63,888 bases of DNA from an uncultured Acidimicrobiales bacterium (GTDB lineage Bacteria > Actinomycetota > Acidimicrobiia > Acidimicrobiales > SZUA-35): assembly GCA_937958015.1 (NCBI GenBank), contig CALGOA010000130.1, positions 1 to 63,888 of the forward strand, in the 5' to 3' direction. Of this stretch, positions 9,480-18,477 are shown in pieces. Position numbers and translations under genes: made by a program. Under the pieces are notes generated by a model that saw nothing but the letters and a program-made list of their open reading frames with translations, was not told the DNA's origin and made no database searches. The first letter of the stretch is position 1. Every line of letters starts with the position of its first letter.

Positions 9480-10877
9480 ATGAGCGCAGCACGTATCGAG
9501 ACCGACTCCATGGGCAACATCGAGGTCGAAGCCGACCGCTACTGGGGTGCTCAGACCCAACGGAGTATCGAGAACTTTCCCATTGGCCGGGACCGGTTCA
9601 TCTGGGGCCGGGCGATCATCGAGGGCCTCGGTCTGTTGAAGGGCGCTGCGGCCAAAGCGAACGGTGAACTCGAACAGCTGCCCGCCGATATTGCCGATCT
9701 GATCGTGGCGGCCGCCGATGAGGTCGCCGCAGGCGATCTTGACGACCACTTTCCACTGGTGGTCTTTCAAACCGGTTCGGGCACCCAGTCAAACATGAAC
9801 TCGAACGAGGTGATCTCCAACCGCGCCATCGAAATGGCCGGGGGCGAAATGGGGACCAAGACACCGGTCCATCCCAACGACCACGTGAACCGGGGGCAAA
9901 GCAGCAACGACACGTTCCCCACGGCGATGTATGTCGCGGTGGTCATGGAGCTTCATCGCGAGCTGTTCCCGAAGGTCAAGATCCTTCGAGACACCCTGGC
10001 CGCGAAGTCCGAGCAGTACGCCGACGTGGTGAAGGTTGGACGAACCCACCTGCAGGATGCAACGCCGATCACGCTCGGGCAGGAGATCGGTTCGTGGGTC
10101 GCTCAGATCGATCAGGCCTTGGAAACCGTCGCAGCCAGCACTACCGGACTCATGGACCTTGCCATCGGAGGCACGGCCGTCGGAACCGGACTGAACGCCC
10201 ACCCTGAATTTGGCGATCGGGTCGCGGCAATCCTGGCTGAGCGGACCGGTCACCCCTTCCGGTCAGCGGAGAACAAGTTTGCTGCCCTGGCGGCCCACGA
10301 TGCACTGGTAACAACATCGGCCAGCCTCCGCACGCTCTCGGGAGCCCTCCTAAAGATGGCCAACGATGTTCGCTGGCTCGCCAGCGGGCCCCGAAATGGC
10401 ATCGGCGAGATCACCATCCCGGAGAACGAACCGGGTTCGAGCATCATGCCCGGCAAGGTGAACCCCACCCAGTGCGAAGCCATGACCATGGTGTCGGCTC
10501 AGGTCTTCGGAAACGATGCGGCGGTGGCGTTCGCCGGGAGCCAGGGCAACTTCCAGCTGAACGTGTTCAAGCCGGTGATGGTGCACAACGTGATCGAGAG
10601 CATTCGGCTACTGGGTGATACCTGCGTCGCTTTCAACGACAACTGCGCGGTTGGTATCGAAGCCAACACCGACAAGATCACGTCGAACCTCGACTCCAAC
10701 CTGATGCAGGTCACTGCGCTGAACAAACACATCGGCTACGACAATGCGGCAGCGATCGCCAAACACGCTCACAAGAACGGCATGACCCTTAAGGGCGCCG
10801 CGGTCGAGTTGGGCCACGTGACATCTGAAGAGTTCGACCAGTGGGTCGTCCCGCTGGCGATGACCTCAAACAAGTAG
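9480..10877 (+). CDS. fumC: class II fumarate hydratase
   Basis: 465 residues, normal length. Converts fumarate to malate in the TCA cycle as a cytosolic homotetramer without iron-sulfur cluster. Recognisable segments are [16 protein letters not shown] near the N-terminus, [14 protein letters not shown] (about 100), the [14 protein letters not shown] substrate loop, [10 protein letters not shown] near 190, and the fumarase/aspartase signature [11 protein letters not shown] near 320 that carries the catalytic Ser loop. It is transcribed divergently from korAB, linking two neighbouring TCA steps. A GC-rich hairpin after the stop (10889-10923) likely ends the transcript. Confidence 0.97.
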   Translation: MSAARIETDSMGNIEVEADRYWGAQTQRSIENFPIGRDRFIWGRAIIEGLGLLKGAAAKANGELEQLPADIADLIVAAADEVAAGDLDDHFPLVVFQTGSGTQSNMNSNEVISNRAIEMAGGEMGTKTPVHPNDHVNRGQSSNDTFPTAMYVAVVMELHRELFPKVKILRDTLAAKSEQYADVVKVGRTHLQDATPITLGQEIGSWVAQIDQALETVAASTTGLMDLAIGGTAVGTGLNAHPEFGDRVAAILAERTGHPFRSAENKFAALAAHDALVTTSASLRTLSGALLKMANDVRWLASGPRNGIGEITIPENEPGSSIMPGKVNPTQCEAMTMVSAQVFGNDAAVAFAGSQGNFQLNVFKPVMVHNVIESIRLLGDTCVAFNDNCAVGIEANTDKITSNLDSNLMQVTALNKHIGYDNAAAIAKHAHKNGMTLKGAAVELGHVTSEEFDQWVVPLAMTSNK

Positions 10878-10888
10878 CTGCAAAGCCG

Positions 10889-10923
10889 CACGGGCGTAGG
10901 CGGGATCACCCGCCCGGCCCGTG
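10889..10923 (+). terminator. nested GC-rich hairpin after fumC
   Basis: CACGGGC (10889-10895) pairs with GCCCGTG (10917-10923), enclosing a second stem GCGGG/CCCGC. It begins 12 bases after the fumC stop. No T-run follows. Confidence 0.55.
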
Positions 10924-10977
10924 TGATCATGCCTATCGGTAGTGACGCAGCACCCGCCGGTCTCCCACACTCGGGGG

Positions 10978-11928
10978 ATGGCCAATCCTCCCCGCATCGT
11001 TATTCCGCCTGACTCGTCGGCGTCGGGGCCCACACCTCCGCCGATTCCGCCTCGCCAGTCCGAAGAGGAACGCAATGGAGTGTTGCCGATTGCGCTGATC
11101 GGACTCGTCGCACTGCTCTCGGTCGGTGCGATCGGATACGCCATCGGCCAACGATCCGGCGGCAACGCCGAAGCGACCGACGTCGAACTGGGCGTACTCG
11201 CCGAACCATCCCGCACCACTTCGGTCGATGCTGCCGCCAACCCGGTCGAAACCTCGGCTCCGACAACCACCGCAGCGCCATCGACTACCGCCGCGCCGTC
11301 GACCACCGCCGCTCCCGAAACGACGGTGGCTCCAACCACCACCTCTGAACCCGCTCCGACGACGACCGTCGACGACGGCGAATTGGCGGGACCGCCCCTA
11401 CGAGACACCGGGACCGTTCGTCAGGCGGTTCTGGAGGGAGGGATTCTGTACCTCCGGGGCCGAGTTCCGTCCGAAGAGTTCGGTATCGAAATCGCTCGGC
11501 GCGCCGAAGCGGTGGTCGGCCCCGGCAACGTCGTGAACCAATACGAAATCGACCCCGCCGCCCCACCGGTCGACAGTGCCCCCCTCTATGTGGCGGACAC
11601 GGTGTTGTTCCCAACCGGAGGCACGCAGATCAATCCCGCCTTCCTGCCTCTTCTGGATCTCGGCACCACGCTGCTCAGCGTGAACGAGGCCGTCACGCTG
11701 ACCGTTGTGGCCCACACCGATTCCGCCGGTAGCACCGGTCTCAACCAGCGGTTGTCGCAGGCCAGAGCAGACACGGTGCGGCAGTACTGGATCGACGCGG
11801 GCGCTGCGCCCGAACGGATCACCGCTGAGGGTCGAGGCGAAAGTGAACCAATTGCGGACAACACCACCGACGAGGGCAAACAGGCCAACCGTCGGGCCGA
11901 GTTCATCGTGACCGGAATATTGGGTTAA
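10978..11928 (+). CDS. BON-OmpA domain membrane protein (ArfA/OmpATb-like)
   Basis: 316 residues from the ATG at 10978; a GTG at 10942 would add 12. The order is a Pro-rich cytosolic N-terminus, one transmembrane helix (about residues 36-55, PIALIGLVALLSVGAIGYAI), a Thr/Ala/Pro linker with TTTAAPSTTAAP-type repeats (about 85-130), a BON-like region (about 140-190), then a C-terminal OmpA domain (about 205-315). The OmpA part shows HTDSAGSTGLNQRLSQARA and the NRRAEF end that bind peptidoglycan. This layout matches mycobacterial ArfA (Rv0899). The likely role is tethering the membrane to the cell wall. Its stop codon overlaps that of the convergent LysR gene (TTAA). Confidence 0.85.
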   Translation: MANPPRIVIPPDSSASGPTPPPIPPRQSEEERNGVLPIALIGLVALLSVGAIGYAIGQRSGGNAEATDVELGVLAEPSRTTSVDAAANPVETSAPTTTAAPSTTAAPSTTAAPETTVAPTTTSEPAPTTTVDDGELAGPPLRDTGTVRQAVLEGGILYLRGRVPSEEFGIEIARRAEAVVGPGNVVNQYEIDPAAPPVDSAPLYVADTVLFPTGGTQINPAFLPLLDLGTTLLSVNEAVTLTVVAHTDSAGSTGLNQRLSQARADTVRQYWIDAGAAPERITAEGRGESEPIADNTTDEGKQANRRAEFIVTGILG

Positions 11929-12833
11929 CCGCGTTCGGGTCGAAACGTTCGAAGCAACTCATCGGCCAGCGGCGACAACGTTGTCTGCTTGGGCCACACC
12001 GCCCGTAACTCACGGGTGATCTCGAGGCCGGGCACATCGACCACCACCAGGCTGCCCGCCTCAACGTCGGAAGCGACCGCCAGTTCGCTCATCACCGAGG
12101 GAGGCCCGCCGTTGATCACCGCCGACTTCACCGCCGCGGTCGAACCCAGCGCAAGAACCGATGCCGGTTCCTCGTAGCCCAATTTCTGAAACGCAGCGAT
12201 GAGGGACTCCCGGGTACCGGACCCCATCTCCCTGACGATCATCGGGGTCGATGCCAACGAATCCAGCGAAATGTTCGAACGACGGGCCCACGGGTGGTTG
12301 CGTCCCACGACGGTGATGAGCCGGTCGGTGGCGATCACCTCGGAACGGAGGCCCGGCGTTGGATCGGGTGACTCGATAAATCCGAGATCGGAATGACCCG
12401 ACCGGATCTGCTCCAACACCGCCGTGCTGTTCGCAACATTCAGCTGAACGGCGTCGGTTTGGCGATTCCGGAGAAACTGTTCGAGCCGCTGGGGGAGCAG
12501 ATATTCGGCGATCGTCAAGCTCGCAACCACTCGCAGCCGACCTGAGGCCCGGGCCTTCAGCGCTGCGACGCCCGCGGAGAGTTCATCGGCAGCACGAAGT
12601 ACGGTCTCCGCCCAACCGGCAACCAGGCTCCCAGCGGTGGTGGGTTGTGATCCGGTGGGTGAACGTTCCAGCAGCGTAAGTCCAAGCTGTCGTTCCAGCG
12701 TGCGGATACGGGCGCTGGCGGAGGGTTGTGAGATCTGGTGCGCGATCGCCGCCTTCGACACGCTGCCGAGGCGAACGACCGAGACAAAGAGGTCGAGGGC
12801 CGCCAGTTCAGGGTCTGCAGTTGATCTCGGCAT
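11925..12833 (-). CDS. LysR-family transcriptional regulator
   Basis: 302 residues. N-terminal winged helix-turn-helix (about residues 8-67: LFVSVVRLGSVSKAAIAHQI, then QPSASARIRTLERQLGL) and a C-terminal type 2 periplasmic-binding-like effector domain from about 90. It is divergent from a YeiH-type exporter gene with 137 bases between them. This is the common pairing in which the LysR protein controls the exporter (YeiE/YeiH, CysB-like or CbbR-like relatives). The sensed ligand is unknown; a sulfur oxyanion is a guess from the neighbour. Confidence 0.92.
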   Translation of the reverse strand: MPRSTADPELAALDLFVSVVRLGSVSKAAIAHQISQPSASARIRTLERQLGLTLLERSPTGSQPTTAGSLVAGWAETVLRAADELSAGVAALKARASGRLRVVASLTIAEYLLPQRLEQFLRNRQTDAVQLNVANSTAVLEQIRSGHSDLGFIESPDPTPGLRSEVIATDRLITVVGRNHPWARRSNISLDSLASTPMIVREMGSGTRESLIAAFQKLGYEEPASVLALGSTAAVKSAVINGGPPSVMSELAVASDVEAGSLVVVDVPGLEITRELRAVWPKQTTLSPLADELLRTFRPERG

Positions 12834-12884
12834 CGGTTCTCCATCGGTCGGGATGTGTTCGGCGACACACTTGATATCGGCATG

Positions 12885-12922
12885 TCTGATAACGACCTAT
12901 AGGACAAAGCTATCACGTCAGA
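12885..12922. promoter_or_regulatory. candidate LysR operator in the LysR/YeiH divergent region
   Basis: TCTGAT at 12885-12890 and ATC-ACG-TCAGA ending at 12922 form an interrupted dyad, with GATA/TATC arms inside (12887-12890 and 12911-12914). It lies about 50 bases from both starts in an AT-richer patch, as expected for a LysR binding region. No direct evidence beyond position and symmetry. Confidence 0.35.
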
Positions 12923-12970
12923 ACCAATTGGCCCCTACTCGATCGGACTCGACTGGCTCACACTTATGAC

Positions 12971-14002
12971 ATGGCGGTTATCGAGCGTCCCACCCTTCCC
13001 GAGATTCCCTTCGTGCCCAACGGTGGGCCCGACCGATCGCTCGTGCCCGGCCTCGTCCTCGTGGGTCTGGGGACCCTCGCAGCCACGGCGGTCAACCAGA
13101 TCTTCTCGGGCGTCTCCACTCTCCTGGCCGCCGTCGTCATCGGCGCCCTCATCGGCAACAGCCACGTCGCCGCCCCCGACACCACCCCGGGCCTGAAGTT
13201 CTCCGCAAAGACCATCCTTCGGGTCGGAGTGGTTCTCCTGGGGTTGCGCCTTTCGATCGGTCAGGTCACCGACCTTGGTGTCCAGACCCTGGCCATCGTC
13301 GTCGGCACGACCGGCCTGACCTTCTTCGGCGTGCAGTGGTTGGGACGCCGGATGGGGCTTTCGCCGGCGCTATCGCTGCTCGTCGGGACAGGGTTCTCCA
13401 TCTGTGGGCTGTCGGCCATCGCTGCGGTCGAGGGTTCAAGTGACGCCGAAGAAGAGGAGGTCGCTGCGGCGATGGGCCTGGTCACGCTGTTCGGCACCCT
13501 GGCGATCTTCACCATTCCCGCTCTTGCGGCCACCCTCGGACTGACCGATCAGCAGTTTGGAACGTGGGTCGGGGCGTCGGTGCACGACACCGCTCAGGTG
13601 GTAGCGGCCGCTTCCGCTGGCGGTTCGTCGGTGCTGGCGGTTGCCATTGCGGTGAAACTCACCCGGGTCCTGCTGCTGGCCCCGATCGTCGCCGGTGTGA
13701 ACCTCAATCGGTCTCGAACGAACCCCACCGCTTCGGGCGCATCACCCGCGCTGGTCCCAGCGTTCGTGGTCGGATTCATGCTCATGATCCTGCTCAGGAC
13801 CAGCGGACTGCTGTCGGAGCAGTGGTTGAACACCGGCAAGATGGTGGAAGGGCTCGCACTGACCGCCGCCATGGTCGGGCTTGGCGCCAATGTTCGAATC
13901 GAGAAGCTGCGGTCACTTGGCCCCAAGCCTCTGGTTCTCGGAGTTCTTGCCTGGATGGTGGTCGCCAGCATCTCGCTGGGTGCCATCCTGCTGCTCGTCT
14001 GA
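12971..14002 (+). CDS. YeiH/PSE-family putative sulfate exporter
   Basis: 343 residues, about ten hydrophobic segments over the whole length. Family-typical blocks are visible: LRVGVVLLGLRLSIGQV near residue 80, GTGFSICGLSAIAAVEG near 150, VGASVHDTAQVVAAA near 200, and VGLGANVRIEKLRSLGPKPL near the C-terminus. The protein sits in the cytoplasmic membrane. Members of this family have been linked to export of sulfite, sulfate or sulfonate breakdown products; substrate is not settled. The divergent LysR gene is its likely regulator. The ATG at 12971 follows directly after the intergenic region. Confidence 0.85.
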   Translation: MAVIERPTLPEIPFVPNGGPDRSLVPGLVLVGLGTLAATAVNQIFSGVSTLLAAVVIGALIGNSHVAAPDTTPGLKFSAKTILRVGVVLLGLRLSIGQVTDLGVQTLAIVVGTTGLTFFGVQWLGRRMGLSPALSLLVGTGFSICGLSAIAAVEGSSDAEEEEVAAAMGLVTLFGTLAIFTIPALAATLGLTDQQFGTWVGASVHDTAQVVAAASAGGSSVLAVAIAVKLTRVLLLAPIVAGVNLNRSRTNPTASGASPALVPAFVVGFMLMILLRTSGLLSEQWLNTGKMVEGLALTAAMVGLGANVRIEKLRSLGPKPLVLGVLAWMVVASISLGAILLLV

Positions 14003-14027
14003 TCCGGCCCGCCCGACCCCTTCTGCG

Positions 14028-15779
14028 TCAACCGACGGTTACTGCCCCGCACGCTGTGTCGGTCATCGAACCGGCGGCCCAGGTGCGAACCGTGTACTCG
14101 TAGGTGCCTACATCGAGTCCGACATCGTCGTAGTGGGATGAGGCAGCCCCGGGTGTGGCGATCCATGCGCCATCACGTCGAACGACTACCGAACCGATCA
14201 TATTCTCCCACGTCACCGTGGCCGTAGTGTCGGTGAGCGCAACCGAACATGTTGGAGCCGCCCCCTCCACTACGACGGTCCCGCAGGGGACGTCGGTAAA
14301 TCCACCGGCGCCCCACGCTCGCAGTGAGTAGTCATAGGAACCGGGGGACACCACCTCGGAGAACGCTGTGGCATCGGCGGTTGGCGAGGAACGCCAATTA
14401 CCGTCCCGGCGCACGATCTCGGTTTCCGGGGTGGCGGTCCATGTGAGGTCCACCGTCGTGCCGGTTGCGAGGGCGGTGCAGGTGAGGGGTTCGGGCGGTT
14501 CACCCTCGATCGTCACCGTGCCGCAGTCGAAGTCGATAAAACCACCGGCGTCCCAAACGCGCAGGGTGTACACGTTTTCGCCCAGGACGGGTGAGTCGTC
14601 GGTGAAGAAGTTCTGACCCGTTTCAATCGATGCCAGGTAGTTGCCGTTGCGACGAATCACTTCGGTTCCCTGATAGTCGGCCAGCGTGAGTTGGACGATG
14701 CCCACGTCCGGATCCGTGAGTTCGGCGAGACAACCTTCAAACGGTGGATCCCCGTCCGGCGGCGGGGGTGGTGGACCGTCACCGCCAAAGATCGGGTCAT
14801 CGATCAGACCCTGGTACGCCGCAAGAGACTCTGCACTGGAATCAACCCACCAATCACAGGTGGATCCCTCCTCCAGGTGTCCTCGGTGGAAGGAGACGAT
14901 GCCAACCGTCTGGGACCATTCGGGGGTTCGAAGAAGCCGACGAATCTCCGTGACCCATTCCGCCTTGCGGTCGGGATCGTGCAGATCCTCCGCACTGCCG
15001 AACTCGGCAATGACAAGACCCTTCGTTGGGTGCTGGGCCGCGTAGTCGCGTAGCGGGGTTGCCAGTGACTCGAAGCTTCGCCAGGGGTTGTTGATACCGA
15101 CCCGGCAACTGGTCCAGTTGTACGGGTCGGCTCCGATGTGGTCGACCCAGTCGTCGCCCGGGTACCAACGATCGGGGGCCCGACGGTCTTCGGCAGGCCG
15201 GGAGAACGCATAGTCGGTCATGACCCATACGTACTCTGCGTTCGTGACCCCTTCGGCCTCGAAGACGTCGTGGATCTGACGCCACGCAGCGACGAAATCG
15301 GCGTCGGTGCCGAACACCATGTTGCCGAGAATTTCCGGTTCGTGATGGAACGTGAACCACACCGGTTGACCAAGCGCGGATATCTGTGCTGCCCACTGCT
15401 GAATCTCTGCGTAGACGTCCGATCCTGGAGTTGCGGTCGCAATCTCGGACCAGGGAATCGGTGAACGGTCCGCTCGACGGGGCACGACGCTGATATGGGG
15501 TTTGGAGCCGTTGTTCAACGTCCACTGCACCAGAGGGTCCGGTCCCGGATCGTCCTCCCACAGCAGGTAGCGTCGGACGACTCCTAACTGGGCGCCGAGC
15601 AGGTTCTGAACCTCCACGGCCGATTCAACCCGGGTCGGGGCTGACTCCCGCAGTCCCGGGTGAACACCAAAAAGAATGGGCGGAGAGGGTGGTTCGTCCT
15701 GCGCGAGCGCGGTGTTGGCCGCTCCTAACAATGTTGTCGCCAAAACGACTAGAGCCGCCAAAACTCGACTTGCATACAT
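14028..15779 (-). CDS. secreted GH26-like glycoside hydrolase with three C-terminal repeats
   Basis: 583 residues from the ATG at 15779, chosen because it starts a clean signal peptide (about 26 residues ending ANTALA). The catalytic domain (about 35-340) is TIM-barrel-like: WFTFHHEPE near residue 146 offers the acid/base Glu and VIAEFGSAED near 257 the nucleophile Glu, as in GH26 mannanases and relatives. Three repeats of about 80 residues follow (about 345-583). Each has a Cys near its start, an RRDG/N-x-W/Y core, an R-x-W-x-A-G segment and a Cys-G-T/A-V end, so each is likely closed by one disulfide. No anchor is seen, so the enzyme is probably released. The substrate is unproven. Confidence 0.75.
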   Translation of the reverse strand: MYASRVLAALVVLATTLLGAANTALAQDEPPSPPILFGVHPGLRESAPTRVESAVEVQNLLGAQLGVVRRYLLWEDDPGPDPLVQWTLNNGSKPHISVVPRRADRSPIPWSEIATATPGSDVYAEIQQWAAQISALGQPVWFTFHHEPEILGNMVFGTDADFVAAWRQIHDVFEAEGVTNAEYVWVMTDYAFSRPAEDRRAPDRWYPGDDWVDHIGADPYNWTSCRVGINNPWRSFESLATPLRDYAAQHPTKGLVIAEFGSAEDLHDPDRKAEWVTEIRRLLRTPEWSQTVGIVSFHRGHLEEGSTCDWWVDSSAESLAAYQGLIDDPIFGGDGPPPPPPDGDPPFEGCLAELTDPDVGIVQLTLADYQGTEVIRRNGNYLASIETGQNFFTDDSPVLGENVYTLRVWDAGGFIDFDCGTVTIEGEPPEPLTCTALATGTTVDLTWTATPETEIVRRDGNWRSSPTADATAFSEVVSPGSYDYSLRAWGAGGFTDVPCGTVVVEGAAPTCSVALTDTTATVTWENMIGSVVVRRDGAWIATPGAASSHYDDVGLDVGTYEYTVRTWAAGSMTDTACGAVTVG

Positions 15780-15909
15780 GCCGGTCACTTCCCTCAAGAA
15801 AAGATTCGCCTCGCCCGGCAAACAGTAGCTGTCGCATGAACAGAAGTCGGTGAGCCAATGGCCACACCTGGCTGGGCCGAATGGTCTACTTGATTGTTGT
15901 TTCAGCTGG

Positions 15910-16341
15910 TCAGAGCAACAGCGATGTTGCATATGCAAGGACTAGGCCCCGGGCCGTCCAGGCGAGGGTCCGATACCAGTTGGTCTTGATCAATTTGGCG
16001 GCCGCGTCGGCGTCGTGGCCCGCGGCGAGACGCGTGTGCTGGGGAACCGAGAACACGATCGTGCTCAAGAGGGCGATGCCGAGGAGTGCTGCAGCAAGCC
16101 ACATGAGGATCCAGCTGACACCGTCGGGGGGCGACGCCATCAGCGCTAAGGCTGTGAGGCCCTCTATCGCCATGAACGGACCAACCACCGGCGTGATCCG
16201 TTGGGCGTGGTCCGCTGCAGCCGATTGCGGAAGCGCCTCTGAATACAACGCCAACATGGGATAGTGGACCACCTGGATGAGCCAGATCAGGCCGATCATG
16301 CCCCAGGTGGCGATGGTGCTGACGAGGAGAACGACCGCCAC
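15910..16341 (-). CDS. four-helix integral membrane protein
   Basis: 143 residues with four hydrophobic helices (about residues 2-25, 52-68, 76-100, 125-142). The first helix runs into WLIQVVHYPML; a His and Pro after the first helix recall DUF1772/anthrone-oxygenase-like membrane proteins, but the match is weak. It begins 2 bases after the stop of the SDR gene on the same strand, so the two are probably co-transcribed. Function unknown. Confidence 0.65.
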   Translation of the reverse strand: MAVVLLVSTIATWGMIGLIWLIQVVHYPMLALYSEALPQSAAADHAQRITPVVGPFMAIEGLTALALMASPPDGVSWILMWLAAALLGIALLSTIVFSVPQHTRLAAGHDADAAAKLIKTNWYRTLAWTARGLVLAYATSLLL

Positions 16342-16343
16342 GG

Positions 16344-17024
16344 CTAACTGAACGCCGAGGCTGGTAGGTCGGCCTCACCGTCTTCGATGGCTCGAATGAT
16401 TCGAGAACTGACCACCTCGGGCTGAAGGCCGTCGGGCATCCGAGGAGCCTCGCCTTCGATCGCCCGGCCGGCTAGACCGGTCTCGGTGTGGGGTGGGCGA
16501 ACGTCGAGAATTCGAACCTTGCTCCTTCTGGCCTCACGCCCGAAACCCTCGTTGAACGATTTCAGGGCCGCCTTGGACGCTCCATAGGTCGCCATGCCGG
16601 GAAGGTTCTGCTCTGCGATGACACCGGAGATCTGCACCATCACGCCTCCCGGACTCATCGAGGGCAACGCCGCTCGGCTCAGCATGATCGGCACGAAGGT
16701 GTTGGTGAGGAACAACTCCTCCATGGCATCAACACCTGAATCCACGACATTGCCGAATCCAACTACGCCGACCGCATTGATCATCAGGTCGAGCGGGCCG
16801 TGTGACGTGGCCCACTCGACCACCGCTCGACACGCATCGGGTGTGCGGAGGTCCGCAACCATCCGGTCCTCGGCCGCGCTGGCATTGAGTCTCGCTTCAT
16901 CTCGCCCGACCGCCTTGATGCGCGCGCCCTTGGCGTGAAGGTCGCTTGCCAACGCAGAGCCGAGACCGCCGCTGGCGCCGCAAAGCAGCACATTCGAGTC
17001 GTTGAGGTCGATACCGGTAGCCAC
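16344..17024 (-). CDS. short-chain dehydrogenase/reductase
   Basis: 226 residues, slightly short for a classical SDR. The nucleotide-binding GASGGLGSALA lies at about residues 15-25, NAVG near 84-87 and the catalytic YGASKAALKSF near 140, with a Ser about 13 residues before. The C-terminal substrate loop is short (PHTETGLAGRAIEG). Basic residues after the second strand (VGRDEARLN) suggest NADP. It is followed at 2 bases by the four-helix membrane protein and preceded by a homocysteine-methyltransferase-like gene on the same strand. Substrate unknown. Confidence 0.88.
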   Translation of the reverse strand: MATGIDLNDSNVLLCGASGGLGSALASDLHAKGARIKAVGRDEARLNASAAEDRMVADLRTPDACRAVVEWATSHGPLDLMINAVGVVGFGNVVDSGVDAMEELFLTNTFVPIMLSRAALPSMSPGGVMVQISGVIAEQNLPGMATYGASKAALKSFNEGFGREARRSKVRILDVRPPHTETGLAGRAIEGEAPRMPDGLQPEVVSSRIIRAIEDGEADLPASAFS

Positions 17025-17079
17025 GGCGAGAATGTAGCGCTCGGCCTCTACCGCACAGGAAGTCGGGCGAGTGGCTCGG

Positions 17080-18081
17080 TCACCGGCGACGCCGTGTTCG
17101 GCGACGGGGACCGTCGGTTGGCACGCTCGCCGGAGACGACCCGCCCGGAGCGGGAATGTCCGGGGCCGCGATGTCGCCGTCGATCACCTGACGCATGTGG
17201 TGCAGATGTTCAGCGGTAGATCCACAGCAGCCGCCGATGATGCGGACTGACGCACTGTTCAACCGATCGGCGTGGGCGGCCATGACAGCCGGCGAACCCG
17301 AGTACACCAGGCCCTCGCCCTTCCACTCCGGGATCCCGGCGTTCGCCTTGGAGATCAGGACCGCGTCAGGGGTCGCCTGTTGCATCTGGGAAATGGCAAG
17401 TTCGGTGTCGCCGAGGTTGTTGCCACAGTTGGCGCCGAACGCAGCCACGCCGAGTTCTGTCAGGGCCAGGGCCATCTCGGTTGCGGTGAGCCCCATCATG
17501 GTGCGACCGTTCGTGTCGAAACTCATGGTGACAGCGATCGGTAGGTCGCTGGCTTCCCGGGCCCCGGCAACCGCGGCCCGTACCTCGTTCAGATCGCTGA
17601 GGGTCTCGAGCCACAACATGTCGGCTCCTCCGGACTCAAGGCCTCGAGCTTGCTCGGCGTAGGCCGCAGAACAGGCTTCAGGCGTCATCAGTCCCATCGG
17701 TTCGAGGAGTTCGCCGGTCGGCCCCATCGAACCCGCCACTATCACGGTGCGGTCGGCAGAATCGCTGGCCTCGCGGGCCAGTTCGGACGCCAGACGATTG
17801 ATCTCGAAGACTCGATCCTGAAGGTCGTGAAGTTTCAGTCGGAACGAATTGCCACCAAAGGAATTGGTCAGAATGATGTCGCTGCCGGCCTCGACATAAT
17901 TCTGATGGACGGCCCTCACCCGCTCGGGGGCATCGAGGTTCCAACGTTCGGGAGATTCCCCCGAGATGAGACCAAGAGCAAAGAGCGAGGTGCCCATGGC
18001 TCCGTCCGCCAGGAGCGGACGACCGGAGTCGAGCGCTTGGAAAAACCGGTTGTTGGTACGAATGTCGGTCGAAGAATGCAT
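17080..18081 (-). CDS. homocysteine S-methyltransferase family protein
   Basis: 333 residues from the ATG at 18081. The fold is that of betaine/S-methylmethionine-homocysteine methyltransferases: N-terminal LLADGAMGTSLF, SFGGNSFRL near residue 75, GANCGNN near 225 and GGCCGST near 293. Together these supply the Cys ligands of the catalytic zinc. Such enzymes move a methyl group to homocysteine to make methionine. The methyl donor cannot be told here. The last ~35 residues are Pro/Arg-rich and lie outside the domain. There is no cobalamin domain, so this is not MetH. Confidence 0.88.
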   Translation of the reverse strand: MHSSTDIRTNNRFFQALDSGRPLLADGAMGTSLFALGLISGESPERWNLDAPERVRAVHQNYVEAGSDIILTNSFGGNSFRLKLHDLQDRVFEINRLASELAREASDSADRTVIVAGSMGPTGELLEPMGLMTPEACSAAYAEQARGLESGGADMLWLETLSDLNEVRAAVAGAREASDLPIAVTMSFDTNGRTMMGLTATEMALALTELGVAAFGANCGNNLGDTELAISQMQQATPDAVLISKANAGIPEWKGEGLVYSGSPAVMAAHADRLNSASVRIIGGCCGSTAEHLHHMRQVIDGDIAAPDIPAPGGSSPASVPTDGPRRRTRRRR

Positions 18082-18149
18082 AGCTGGAATCACCAAACCT
18101 GGTTCGGGGAACGTCGAAAGACCACGTTCCAAACGGTGTGATGGCGATA

Positions 18150-18170
18150 ATCGGTGTTGACACCACCGAT
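18150..18170. promoter_or_regulatory. hairpin upstream of the homocysteine methyltransferase gene
   Basis: ATCGGTG (18150-18156) and CACCGAT (18164-18170) pair around TTGACAC, 69 bases upstream of the methyltransferase start on its strand. The motif GTTGACACC occurs here and again at about 18255-18263. It could be an operator or part of the divergent promoters. It does not match a SAM or SAH riboswitch that I can recognise. Confidence 0.3.
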
Positions 18171-18294
18171 GGATCAGGCAACAACCGGACCCGCCTGCGT
18201 TGTGCCAGTATAGAACAGGGAAGTAATCGAGGGTGTCGGCGGTTCGTATAGCCCGTTGACACCGGTATTCGCTCGAGACAAGGTCAGGACAACG

Positions 18295-18453
18295 ATGGCA
18301 AAGAACAAGAACTCCACCGCACGACGCACCGGGTATCTCACCCCGAATCAACAGTGGCTCGGACTCACCCTTCTTGCTCTGCTTGTGGTGATCGCGATCT
18401 TCTATTTCGGCGTGGGTTTCGGCGACAATCCGACCGGCGGCCACTCTGGCTGA
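18295..18453 (+). CDS. 52-residue single-pass membrane protein
   Basis: Starts at the ATG at 18295 after AGGTCAGGA, a good ribosome-binding site. The N-terminus is basic (KNKNSTARRTGYLTPNQQW), one transmembrane helix follows (about residues 22-42, LGLTLLALLVVIAIFYFGVGF), and the tail is Gly/His-rich. Positive-inside rules place the N-terminus in the cytosol. Similar short proteins with a T-P-N-Q-x-W motif occur near actinobacterial division and membrane genes (cell-division CrgA-like in shape), but I cannot assign it. It is divergent from the methyltransferase gene. Confidence 0.65.
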   Translation: MAKNKNSTARRTGYLTPNQQWLGLTLLALLVVIAIFYFGVGFGDNPTGGHSG

Positions 18454-18459
18454 CCAACG

Positions 18460-18477
18460 AGCGCCAGCGCTGGCGCT
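18460..18477. terminator. 18-bp perfect palindrome AGCGCCAGCGCTGGCGCT
   Basis: A self-complementary 18-mer seven bases after the stop of the 52-residue membrane protein. It can act as a stem-type terminator; there is no T-run. Confidence 0.5.

Noticed and set aside
18082-18294. Possible SAM or SAH riboswitch before the homocysteine methyltransferase gene
   Set aside because: Only a small hairpin is seen; the conserved cores of these riboswitches are not recognisable.
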